Positions 11,784 to 20,920 of a stretch of DNA of 64,000 nt are shown one piece after another. A program made the translations under genes and the position numbers. Every line of letters starts with the position of its first letter. The stretch's first letter is position 1. Under the pieces are notes generated by a model. It did not search any database. It saw only the letters and a list, made by a program, of their open reading frames with translations, and was not told the DNA's origin. This stretch comes from Paraphoma chrysanthemicola (lineage: Eukaryota > Ascomycota > Dothideomycetes > Pleosporales > Phaeosphaeriaceae): the NCBI GenBank assembly GCA_020744225.1, contig JAGMWG010000001.1:2666001-2730000 (forward strand), written 5' to 3'.

Positions 11784-14172
11784 ATGGCCAACTTCAGCAA
11801 GCCCGCGAACATGATGACCATGATCTTCTCCTTCTTCGCCCTCCTCCAGTTCACCGCTGCTCTTGGACACGGTAACCACCACCACGCCCGTCGCAATGCC
11901 GATGCCGCCATCCAGGAACAGGTTGAGGAAGTTGCTCACCATCTCAACAAGCGTGCCATTGGACCCTTTGTGGCCATCAGCGGTGTCTGCAGCACTGGAA
12001 CCGTGTGGTGGGGTGACTGCGATAGTAATGGCAGACAATCGTATCCCCGTCTGGAGATTCGCCAATTGAGGCAGAACGGCGACCAGTGGAACTTGTACCT
12101 CCTCGGTATGGAGAGGTTCATGAACAAGGACAAGGGCGATAGGCTCGGCTACTACCAGATTGCTGGTATCCACGGCCGTCCTTTTGTTTCCTGGAACGGA
12201 TTCCCAACTCCTCTTGTCAACCAGGCTGGTTTCTGCCCGCACGGTCAGACTCTGTTCGGATCGTGGCACAGGCCTTACCTTGCCATCTTCGAGGTATGCT
12301 AGAACAGTATCTGAGTCTAAGACAATGCTGACATCTGGATAGCAAGCATGGTACCTTGCCGTGACTGAGGTCATCAACGACTTCCCCGAGAACCAGCGTC
12401 AGCGATGGAGGAATGCTGCATCCACCCTCCGCATGCCCTACTGGGATTGGGCTCAGGATCCAGGCGCCGGCCAGCCGACTGTGCCCACTCTGATCCGCGA
12501 CCAGCAGGTCTCCGTCACCAAGCCCCAAGGCCAGGTCACCATTGCCAACCCGCTCTACTCGTACAGCTGGGGCAACTCGCTCCCCAACGAGATGGGTGGC
12601 GGTCCATGGAACAACAACCCCTTCACTCTCCGTCGCCCAGTCGCCAACCCTACCCGCAGCAACAACAACGAGATGAACGGCCGTTTCGACGCCATGCGCA
12701 TCTCGCTCCGTGATCGCGTCTTCGCTCTCTTCTCCAGCAAGCAGTCCTGGGGTTACGCCACCACCGCCCAGATCGGTGTCCGCACTGATTTGAGCGGCAG
12801 CGGCGTTGACAGCTTTGAATCTGTCCACGATGCCATCCACAACACCGCTGGTGGTGACTCTGGTGGCCACATGTACTTCCTTGATGTCTCCTCCTTCGAC
12901 CCCATCTTCTGGCTCCACCACACCAACGTTGACCGTCTTATGAACATGTACCAGTACATTGTTCCGGACAGCTGGGTTGCAAACGGTAACATCAACCGCC
13001 CCATGGCTCAGTGGAACGAGGGTGAGGCTAAGAACGGCGGCACTCCCCTCAAGCCCTTCACCAAGAGCACTTACGGCGACTACTTCAGCAGCGGTGACGT
13101 TCGCGAGTCCCGTGTCTTTGGTTACTACTACCCTGAGACGAGCGACCGCTCCTACTCGCAGGTTGCTCAGGCTGTTACACGTCTCTACGGCGGAGGTTCT
13201 CGCACCCTGAACAAGCGTGACGAGCCTGTCAATGAGAAGACCGGCCAGTATCTCGGCCGTCCTCTTGAGGAGGGTGACTACCACCACGTGCTCGACATCA
13301 CTGCCGACAAGTACGCCATGGATGGCTCCTACACCGTGCACTGCTTCATCGGTAACGGCGGCAACACCACGCACAGCAACTCCACCGCTCCCTACGGCAA
13401 CTCGACCACCCCTGCTTCTTCCGCCTACAGCTCCACCCCCACTCCCCCTGCGAGCCCCTACAAGAATGGCACCGGCGAGGTTCTCGAGGACTACGACCCA
13501 TCCAAGGATTTCACGCAGAGCCCTGACTACGTCGGCGCATACGGTATCCTCGGTGGCATGAAGGCTGGCGGCGGCAACGCATCCTACCCCGTCATAACCC
13601 GTGGATCTCTCCCATTGACCACCTGTCTCCAAGGCAAGCAGTACTATGGCGAGCTCAAGTCGCTCAAGCCCGAGGACGTCGAGCCTTACCTACAGAAGAA
13701 CATGTACTACAAGGTCATTGGCGTCAACGGCGAACTCGACCCCTCCACCATCCCCAACTTCCACGTCGCTGTCCGCTGCACCAAGGTCAAGCCCGCGACC
13801 AGCGAGTACGAGCTTCCCGACTTGTCGGCGCCATATGAACTCCTGCCCAAGGCGACTGAGAACAAGCCCGCTGGCAAGCCATTCACGTACACTCCCAGCC
13901 CCATTGATATCCCGCTGCCAGATGCCAGCTACGGCGAGAACGGCAACGGCGGACATTATGACAACAACAATGGCGGCAACGGTGGTAATGGCGGAAACGG
14001 TGGCAACGGCGGCAATGGTGGAAACAACGGTGGAAACGGAAAGCCAGGAACAAGCTACCCCAACACAGGCGTGTTCCCGTACCCAACTCTGCCATGGCAA
14101 GAGCAGGGGTACTGCGCGAGCGTGCAGACCATCAAGTACGTGTACCCTGATGGAAAGGCAGCGGGGTACTAG
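11784..14172 (+). CDS. Secreted tyrosinase (type-3 copper phenol oxidase)
   Basis: Oxidises monophenols and o-diphenols to quinones; secreted versions act in melanin formation or phenolic detoxification. Two exons, 11784-12293 and 12343-14172 (49-nt intron, GTATGC...ATAG), give 779 residues. An N-terminal signal sequence (hydrophobic about 11-27) precedes a pro-segment ending LNKR at 54-57. CuA ligands are H130, H153 and H162 (FCPHGQTLFGSWHRPYL, with C151 placed for the Cys-His thioether). CuB ligands are H332, H336 and H362 or H363 (HDAIHNTAGG, then FDPIFWLHHTNVDR). A second LNKR at 459-462 ends the catalytic core. A long C-terminal extension follows, containing a Thr/Pro/Asn-rich linker, a further folded-looking region and Gly/Gly/Asn repeats near 13976-14040. 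C-terminal extensions in this family usually cap the active site until cleaved. Large open frames on the opposite strand are codon-bias shadows. Confidence 0.95.
13970..14045 (+). repeat. GGN-encoding short tandem repeat in tyrosinase
   Basis: Imperfect tandem repeat of a 9-nt unit of the form GGN GGN AAY encoding Gly-Gly-Asn, about seven copies in frame, near the tyrosinase C-terminus. Such repeats give flexible linkers and vary in copy number by slippage. Confidence 0.85.
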
Positions 14173-15600
14173 ATGTGTGCATAGAGAGTGGATGCGGGTT
14201 TCGTATGTTTGATATGAGGCGGCTAGTGAAGGAGTGTGGATAATGGAGTCGTTTTTGTGTGTGCATATAATACCTCATTTCGTTTTTGGAATGTATATTG
14301 GCAATTGGAAATGTGAACAAACTTCAAGGCGGGTGTCATTTGTGTTTTCTCGTGCTGCGGTCTTCTCGGACTAGGTGGTGGGGTTCGTGTAGCCTCTTGT
14401 TTGTGTTTGTTTCTTCAAAGATACCATTTTTCTTATTCCCTCCATGGATCGCAATAAGTCTCTTTTCTTAACACTTTTCACGATTCGGTATGCTCAGAAA
14501 CATGATCCAAATACGTGGCACACCAATCGACAACCCACAAACTCTACATACATGTACGAAGCCAACACTCCTTCCACTCCACCCTGTCCCTGTATATGGG
14601 TCATAATCCAACACTAAACCTCCTCGCTCCAAGCCCAACAACCCAATGCCAAACCTCCGGACCGACCCCAAAGTTGCCCCAACAAAACCTCTCCGCCAGA
14701 TGCTTACACCGAAGTCACATCAACCTTTCCCAACCGCCTGGGAAATTGAGCGAAATTTAGCCCCGGCCCGGCAAGCGGCAGCGGTCAACGGTCAACGGGT
14801 CGATCACTAGGTATTTCATGCATATATAGTTGCCCTGTCCTTACCCAGTACACGGCGCGGTTGGGAGATTACAAATGGGATGGGGGAAGACGAAAGAAGC
14901 AGGTTTCATTTTCTGGGGTCACGGAATGGGTAGTTGAGATTGATTTGGGGGTTTGGAATAGGAAAGACGTTGGGTGAGGGGTAAGATGAGGGACGGGGTG
15001 TGTGGAGTAGATTAATGGCCGCGGGATGGTTCGGAGATGAGGATGTTTTGTGCTTACTTGGTTGGACTGGGATGATGGTTGGGTCATCCTTGTCATGAAT
15101 GACAACACAACATAGTCGCAGATCACTTGCGGTACGTTTTTGTTGTAGACGTGAAAATAAGAAGTCGAATACTGTGGTGGGAGCAGAGTGTGTATTAATT
15201 TCCGACATGCATTCTTTTACATGTTTCGCTGAGTGCATTGCGTCGCAGATGTTAGAGAGTGTGTTTGTCTTGATGTAAGTGGCAACGCAGTGTCTAGGGG
15301 GTTCACAAGGCGCTGTAGTTTTTGACCTGCACGCCGTCAAAATCTGTGAGGGCGGTTTGGATGGACTATCAGAAAAAGCCCAACATGCAGTATCGCAGAG
15401 CATGGAATGGTACACGGTGGGCCAATGAAGTTTTAGCAGAGAGAAGTCTTGTATCGAGATTGAATCTGGAGGACTCGTCGAATTTCATGAGACTGATGGC
15501 CACGTCGAAGAATCGATACCTTGCTGTACACAGCCCAGCTGCTCTCATACAATGACGTCGCTACTTCATGTTCCCCCACAGGAAACACAAATACAGTAGA
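14173..15600. other. Intergenic between convergent tyrosinase and HET genes
   Basis: 1.4 kb holding the 3' trailers of two converging genes. It contains a tandem CGGTCAA pair at 14782-14795 followed by a TATATAG element at about 14822, and a minus-strand open stretch at 14906-15415 with many Cys codons but no signal peptide or known motif. A possible exon in that stretch is described among the findings; I do not annotate a gene. Confidence 0.35.
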
Positions 15601-18156
15601 CTAGATAATAGTGAACTCTCTTGCGGACAACCTGTCTAACCACGGTTGAGTATTGGCGCTCTTAATGCCAACCCCAGCTACCCCAAGTCTCTGATACATG
15701 CCCGACCGCAGTACAGATTTCCCAAGCACCAAAATCGCATACCTCACCCAATCCCCATATTCACCAGGCTCCGGATCCAGGCTGGCAACAACAAGCCCAT
15801 CAACATGGATCTGCGGCGTGGACCCTTTGTACCGCTCGTCAAAAGTCCTCTTGCCGAACCGATTCAGCGAGAGCGTGTACCCTTTTTTCTTCCGTATCTT
15901 GACGGGCGCGAGATGCGTGTCGACCCAAAAATCCGTGAGGTTACTTCCAGCGCCGCAGTCAAGCCAGTACCGTTCTTCTGCCGAGGTTCCAATGCGGATC
16001 GTCATGCTGCAAGCTAGGCCTGATACTTTGATGAAACCGTCCGTTACTGCGCCGAAGGGATTGAGCCCATCGATAGTGATATGCGCCTCTTTTATGCTAC
16101 ACTTTATATCGCCATATACAGGAGGGTACTGGTCTGATTGCATTGCAGGCGGAATTTTGTAACATACGCTGTGGTTAACGGATACCCAGGAAAAGGAGGG
16201 CCCGAGGTATTCGTCGGGCTCCCATATATTCTCAGGGTCGTGATGGCGCTCCACGGCCCAGAGTAAACCGAGGGGATCGCTTCGCCATATACCAGCCAGA
16301 TATTGGTCTGGATGATGTTGGGATTCGAGATATTGGTGCACTTTTGCAGCGAGGCCTGATAGTGCTGGAAGTCTATCTGTGGTGTGTGTGATGTCTTTTT
16401 CCGTGTATAACGGCACAATACCGTGTCTCCATTCGATATATACAGACCGAATACTGTTGAGCGTGGATAACGGGCGGCCAGAATAGCGCAGTATTCCGCT
16501 GCACTCCGTAAGAAATTCTCGGATTCCGGGACTAGCGGTATAAGATGAAAAATGGTCGGGGCCAATCTCGTCTTCTGGACTCGTCTTCATGCTTCTGCCA
16601 CACTCGCAGTCGGTGGTTGACTGACACTGCCAGAGAAGTTCGCTGTTGTGGAAGAAGACTGTCCTCCGCGCAAGAATCGTTTCCTGCATACACCACGCCC
16701 GAGAGTCGATGTAGTCATGTTCCATAGCCACTGAGGCGGTAAGTCGGGAACCTGTGCGGTGCGGCATAATACGCCGCACCACCATGTCGAGGATGCCACT
16801 ACCAGAGACGGTCTCGAATGGAATGCCTGTGTATATGGGTGGTCTCTCTTTGAGGAAACCAACGTTGCTGCCATCGGCGGACGCCGCGGCAACGACGAGA
16901 TAAGCGCCAGAGTAGTATGACTCCATTTTGGCTGACTGTCTCTGCCAGTCTGTCATGTCGTCTTGGACGATGCACAAGGAGTCTATCCAGAGATATCTGA
17001 CCCCTAGATTCTTGGCGCAAAGTACTGCATCAGTGAAGGTTCGCGGTAGGGCGGCTAAATCAATGTTCTCGCTCATCGCGGTCAGGTTCTTGGTGGTGGT
17101 TGTAATAAGTGGAGAAGAACCCCAGCGATGACTTAGGGCAAGATATTTCTCGGATTCGCCGTTGGTAGTGAGTAGTTTCAACGATATTGCGTCCGACTTC
17201 ACATCAAGTGCTATGACCCTATCAGGTAGCGGGCTTCTTGCTGGTTTCGAACAATCGCCGTGCTTGTGCTCCCGTTCGCAGGTACAAATCCAGGACCTGA
17301 TCTTCGCGAAACAACGATCGCTACCGAGTGAATCATTTCCAACAGCAGCAAGTTTAAGATGGGGCCATGGTGGGCTGTATCCTCGGCGGCCGGATATGGA
17401 GTAATGTCCTTTTTCGTGGCCCTCACTGCCAACAACGAATTCGTAATCAAAGATCCAGATTTCCTTGTCTGAAATAATCAGATCTAATTGACGGTCGTCT
17501 GCGATCATCCTTGGGGCAATCTTTGTCAACCCATAGAAGACAATCAAGCACAAATTGCACCCTCCTTCCCCCGACCTTCTCAAGTCACTTCCATGGATTT
17601 CGATTTCGTGTGGCGAATGCCATTCTGTGTCGTTCCGGTACATCCTAGCCGAAAGACCTTTATTACTCATTTGCCGTTGAGTAATCTCCCCAGGGCGGTG
17701 GTCAAGGCAGGTTGGACAGCAATTTTCAGGCACCATTGCATATTCTCTACGTTCTTCGTCCAGTCGCGTCATTCCGTAGGAGTCCGTAGCCGAGTCTGGT
17801 GTAGTAAACAGTAACGGGAACCGGGTGTGTAAGTTCATAGTCTGAAACTGGTGACCTGGATGAATGAACTGTGCAGATGGGAAGCAAACGTGGCAGAGCC
17901 AAAAACCGGTGCATCCGGAACACTTGTATCTTGTTGCTGCCCGGTCGACATCCTTGGTTTTGAAGTTGCAATAGCTACAATAATTGCGGTCTTGTTTTCT
18001 CCACCTTTGGAGCAAGTACATATCGATTTTAACCATGGATGCTGCCGCTGCTGTGTCGGTTTCATGTCCTTCCATCCTTAGTTCAACGTTACTGCTTGAG
18101 CGTGGGATGTCGACAGCATCCATGTTTGGTGGATGCACTGAATCTAATCCAGCCAC
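15601..18156 (-). CDS. HET-domain protein with N-terminal ZZ-type zinc finger
   Basis: Heterokaryon-incompatibility (HET) family protein, 851 residues, single exon. Residues 60-102 carry C60, C63, C79, C82, C88, C91, H99 and H102, the C-x2-C...C-x2-C...C-x2-C...H-x2-H pattern of a ZZ zinc finger. The HET domain begins at 338 with YLALSHRWG, continues with the central LGVRYLWIDSLCIVQDD block (384-400) and WQRQSAKMESYYSGAYL, and closes with SRAWCMQETILARRTVFF. The C-terminal third looks like the variable effector part of long HET proteins. HET proteins trigger programmed death after non-self recognition, usually with a partner such as a NLR; no such partner lies next to it here. The start at 18156 is the first ATG and leaves about 60 residues before the finger. 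Confidence 0.9.
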   Translation of the reverse strand: MAGLDSVHPPNMDAVDIPRSSSNVELRMEGHETDTAAAASMVKIDMYLLQRWRKQDRNYCSYCNFKTKDVDRAATRYKCSGCTGFWLCHVCFPSAQFIHPGHQFQTMNLHTRFPLLFTTPDSATDSYGMTRLDEERREYAMVPENCCPTCLDHRPGEITQRQMSNKGLSARMYRNDTEWHSPHEIEIHGSDLRRSGEGGCNLCLIVFYGLTKIAPRMIADDRQLDLIISDKEIWIFDYEFVVGSEGHEKGHYSISGRRGYSPPWPHLKLAAVGNDSLGSDRCFAKIRSWICTCEREHKHGDCSKPARSPLPDRVIALDVKSDAISLKLLTTNGESEKYLALSHRWGSSPLITTTTKNLTAMSENIDLAALPRTFTDAVLCAKNLGVRYLWIDSLCIVQDDMTDWQRQSAKMESYYSGAYLVVAAASADGSNVGFLKERPPIYTGIPFETVSGSGILDMVVRRIMPHRTGSRLTASVAMEHDYIDSRAWCMQETILARRTVFFHNSELLWQCQSTTDCECGRSMKTSPEDEIGPDHFSSYTASPGIREFLTECSGILRYSGRPLSTLNSIRSVYIEWRHGIVPLYTEKDITHTTDRLPALSGLAAKVHQYLESQHHPDQYLAGIWRSDPLGLLWAVERHHDPENIWEPDEYLGPSFSWVSVNHSVCYKIPPAMQSDQYPPVYGDIKCSIKEAHITIDGLNPFGAVTDGFIKVSGLACSMTIRIGTSAEERYWLDCGAGSNLTDFWVDTHLAPVKIRKKKGYTLSLNRFGKRTFDERYKGSTPQIHVDGLVVASLDPEPGEYGDWVRYAILVLGKSVLRSGMYQRLGVAGVGIKSANTQPWLDRLSAREFTII

Positions 18157-18847
18157 TTCTGGTTTCCGTGTTCGGTTGAATCAAACTTTTAGCCGCCGTT
18201 AGCAAGATGAACACGGCTCTCTTCCAAAGCGAATATCTAGTGGAAGCTATCGCAACTGAAGTGAGTTCGGGGCCAGGCCATCACCTCACCGGACATGTTA
18301 CGGATACAGAGGCTGTTGAAAGTGTAGTTGATGAAGCTTTGCTGAACTACTTTTCAGCTGCGGGGAAGAATATATTCAACAGCTGAGGTCACGTGTGCTT
18401 GGCAGTGGTTGCAATTCCAAGTAAAAGCTGTCGCATAAGGGGCTGTGCAAGCCGAGAATTATAACTGGACGATAGTGTTAACAGGGGTATTTCCCATTCT
18501 TACATTTCTATCCTTTGGTTTTCCCCTGTGCTCTAGGGCTAGGTAGGAGTAGTGGTAAATAGTACATAGCATATCTTTGTAATTTTCTCTACTTATAAGA
18601 AGATAGCTAATCCAACTCTGCTCTGCCCTTGCGCTAAAAGCATGTTTTCTAGATAGTAATTTGAAAACGTTTCTTAATAGCTAGTGTATGGGAGGGTCTT
18701 TCTATGTACTGTTTCACTCGTACTGATGAGAAATCTCGCCTAACACCTATAGACGTAGGCGATGACGACACGAACTCGACCTCGAGAGACGCAACATAGC
18801 TATATCATGTTTCGAAATATGCACTTCTTAGTCTGTCTTCAAGAACT
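18157..18847. other. Intergenic between UCH and HET genes (tandem, minus strand)
   Basis: 690 bp holding the HET promoter and the 3' end of the deubiquitinase gene. The part at about 18440-18760 is conspicuously AT-rich compared with the rest of the window, with frequent TA steps, and could be a decayed repeat. No gene is seen. Confidence 0.35.
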
Positions 18848-20452
18848 TCACCTTCCTCCCTTCCCGCCCATAAATCTATCCAGATTCTTCTCCAGGTACC
18901 CGTTCTCCGCCAACATCTCGAGCCACTTTTTAATTGCCGAACCACAATCATACCGTCGTTGCGTTGCTTTGGCATCCTCCTGTGCTTCTGTCTCCATCTC
19001 CTGCATCATCTGTCCGGCCAACTTGCTTAGCTCGCTGACCAGGCTGCGGCGACGATCGAGGAGATCTTGCAAATCGGCATCATCGATGCTCGATTGTGTC
19101 GTAGGCGAGACGGGATGATCAACGAGATAGCCCTCAAGACCCAGCATACGAGGACTAGTTGGTTCCTCGCCGTCCGTCACAAACGCCTTCCAAGTCGGAC
19201 TCAACCCGTCAAGACGCTTCTCGATATACGTCAGCGTATTAATAGTCAGGCACGCATTTCGACGCAGCGGAACAAGCGGAGACTGTGTGAGTGCTACAAC
19301 GCCATAATCGTCGTCGCCGGCAGCCATGAGCGTGGCGATGGTGTCGCTTACACCCGAGAGCCATGTCTCGCCTGCATCAGGAGAAAAGCTACCGATGCTT
19401 GTGGGCTGGGCATCCATGCCGTCGAGTTTCCAAACCTCGTTGCCGACGGGGACAAAGGCGATGAAGTGGTGTGCGTTGGACTCGTAGCCGTCTGCCGAGT
19501 CGTCGGTGGCGGCCGAGTCTGCGGATTGGCGGCGAGCGCTGCGGGAGCGGGATGTAGTTTTTGGCTTGGATTTGGACTTGGTAGCTGAAATTGAGGCGTC
19601 TTTGTCTTTTTGGAACTTGGAGCGCTTGACCTTGTAGCTCAGGTACTTGTCGTTTTCGAGGAGGTCCATTTTCTTGGCGAAGCTGTTGTGGATCTTCTTG
19701 ACGTAGTCGAAGCTTGCAAATGCCTCGCCGCGCTGGTAGGGCGTCAAGGTCTTCGTAAAGTCTTTGAACTGCTGCAAGTGTTCGCCGACTTGGACCTCGG
19801 GGTTGTTCATGAGGATGTTGACCATGGCGAGTGTGCCGCAGCTGTTTTGGCCGGGAAGCTGATTGGCGAACCATACGTTTGACGGACAGTCGCTGGCTTG
19901 ATCTTCTTTACCGAACTCGCGATAGCGAAATAGGAGGATGAGGCCGTAGATGGGCTGGGGGAGCATCTCAAGTAGATCGGGTGTCATGGCGAAGACTTCA
20001 CGGACGGTGACACCTTGCACGCCAGCCTCGCGCAGGATGACGCTGAAGTAGGCAGGCTCGGACTCGATGTCGCAGAAGCCTTGCCAGGTCTCCTTGTCCA
20101 ACTGGGTGGCGGGGTAGTCTGGCGGGCTAGGAAAGGTTGGAGTAGAGGCTCCTTTTTCTACATTGGGTGACGGTGGTGGTGATTCCTTGACTTTCTTGCT
20201 CTCGGGCTCCTGCGCTGTTGATGCGTCTGGGAGGGCTCGCTTCTTCGAGTTGGGAGAGGCTGGGTGCGCATTGTCGGTTGACGCCGACAGTTCGATACTT
20301 ACTTCGGTGCTGGAATTCTGCTGGACATGCTCTGACTCCGCGGAAGAAGTGCCGTTGGCAGGCATGCCGTTGCTGGGAGTCGCAATTGCTTGTTTGCTGT
20401 TGTCCTCTGTGGGTGGAGGAGCTGCAGCTCGCTCAGGCGAGGCTTGACTCAT
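18848..20452 (-). CDS. Ubiquitin C-terminal hydrolase, UCH37/BAP1-like (peptidase C12)
   Basis: Cysteine protease removing ubiquitin or small adducts from ubiquitin's C-terminus. A single exon gives 534 residues. Residues 1-115 are a disordered Ser/Pro/Glu-rich extension with a basic KK..KK stretch that could serve nuclear import. The catalytic domain begins near 119 (ETWQGFCDIESEPAYF). It contains oxyanion Gln198 and nucleophile Cys205 in ANQLPGQNSCGTLAMVNILM, His329 in NAHHFIAFVPVGNEVWKLDG, and Asp344. The active-site crossover region (about 285-325) is a long Lys/Ser-rich loop. The C-terminal helical tail (LQDLLDRRRSLVSELSKLAG...) resembles the UCH37-like domain that binds partners. The gene is divergent from POM152, sharing a 468-bp promoter. 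The N-terminal extension is long for the family. Confidence 0.92.
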   Translation of the reverse strand: MSQASPERAAAPPPTEDNSKQAIATPSNGMPANGTSSAESEHVQQNSSTEVSIELSASTDNAHPASPNSKKRALPDASTAQEPESKKVKESPPPSPNVEKGASTPTFPSPPDYPATQLDKETWQGFCDIESEPAYFSVILREAGVQGVTVREVFAMTPDLLEMLPQPIYGLILLFRYREFGKEDQASDCPSNVWFANQLPGQNSCGTLAMVNILMNNPEVQVGEHLQQFKDFTKTLTPYQRGEAFASFDYVKKIHNSFAKKMDLLENDKYLSYKVKRSKFQKDKDASISATKSKSKPKTTSRSRSARRQSADSAATDDSADGYESNAHHFIAFVPVGNEVWKLDGMDAQPTSIGSFSPDAGETWLSGVSDTIATLMAAGDDDYGVVALTQSPLVPLRRNACLTINTLTYIEKRLDGLSPTWKAFVTDGEEPTSPRMLGLEGYLVDHPVSPTTQSSIDDADLQDLLDRRRSLVSELSKLAGQMMQEMETEAQEDAKATQRRYDCGSAIKKWLEMLAENGYLEKNLDRFMGGKGGR

Positions 20453-20920
20453 CGTAGTGGAATCTCAGGCTGATATGCTCCGAGGACAGGCGGGAAAGGT
20501 CGAGCGGGAGGCGACAGTATCTCAAGTGTGTATGTGGACGTTTGGAGGTTTGTGGAAACAGAACCAAACAGGCATCTTGACGGGTGATACGTCCCTAGAG
20601 TGCACAGACTATTGTACCGTTCGGACAATAGCACCAAATGACGACTGCTTATTGTTGGCGACCCGGCTGGGGAAAGTGAGAGCAGGATGCGAAGTTGTGG
20701 AGGATGATGTTGCGGGTGTGGCACGTGACTTCGAGACCCTGGCCAAATCGCGCCCCGTCGCGTTGAAAGTTAGTGTTTGGTTTGACAAGTTTTGGCGTCA
20801 AAGACACCGCAAAGACCGCGCCTTTGTTCCTTTGTACACTTTTGGGGCTGCACAAAACGCCGATGCTCCTATTCATCCCATGAACCGAACATACAACGAT
20901 ACGCGCAATCAACTGGCGCA
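20453..20920. promoter_or_regulatory. Bidirectional promoter of UCH and POM152 genes
   Basis: 468 bp between two divergent start codons. It carries a palindromic element at 20609-20631, with arms CTATTGT and ACAATAG enclosing CCG-TT-CGG, and a CACGTGAC E-box-like site at 20722-20729. The CCG-N2-CGG core looks like a Zn2Cys6 factor site. An in-frame ATG at 20792 could extend Pom152 by 43 residues, but that stretch lacks the family's usual N-terminus. Confidence 0.55.

Noticed and set aside
11541..12377. Minus-strand frame of 278 codons at the tyrosinase 5' end
   Set aside because: It runs through the tyrosinase intron and promoter with no domain-like content; another shadow.
12217..13632. Minus-strand frame of 471 codons opposite the tyrosinase gene
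   Set aside because: It is the codon-bias shadow of a strongly expressed-type gene: long Val/Gly/Ala-rich sequence with no motif, while the plus strand has full copper-site signatures and a clean intron.
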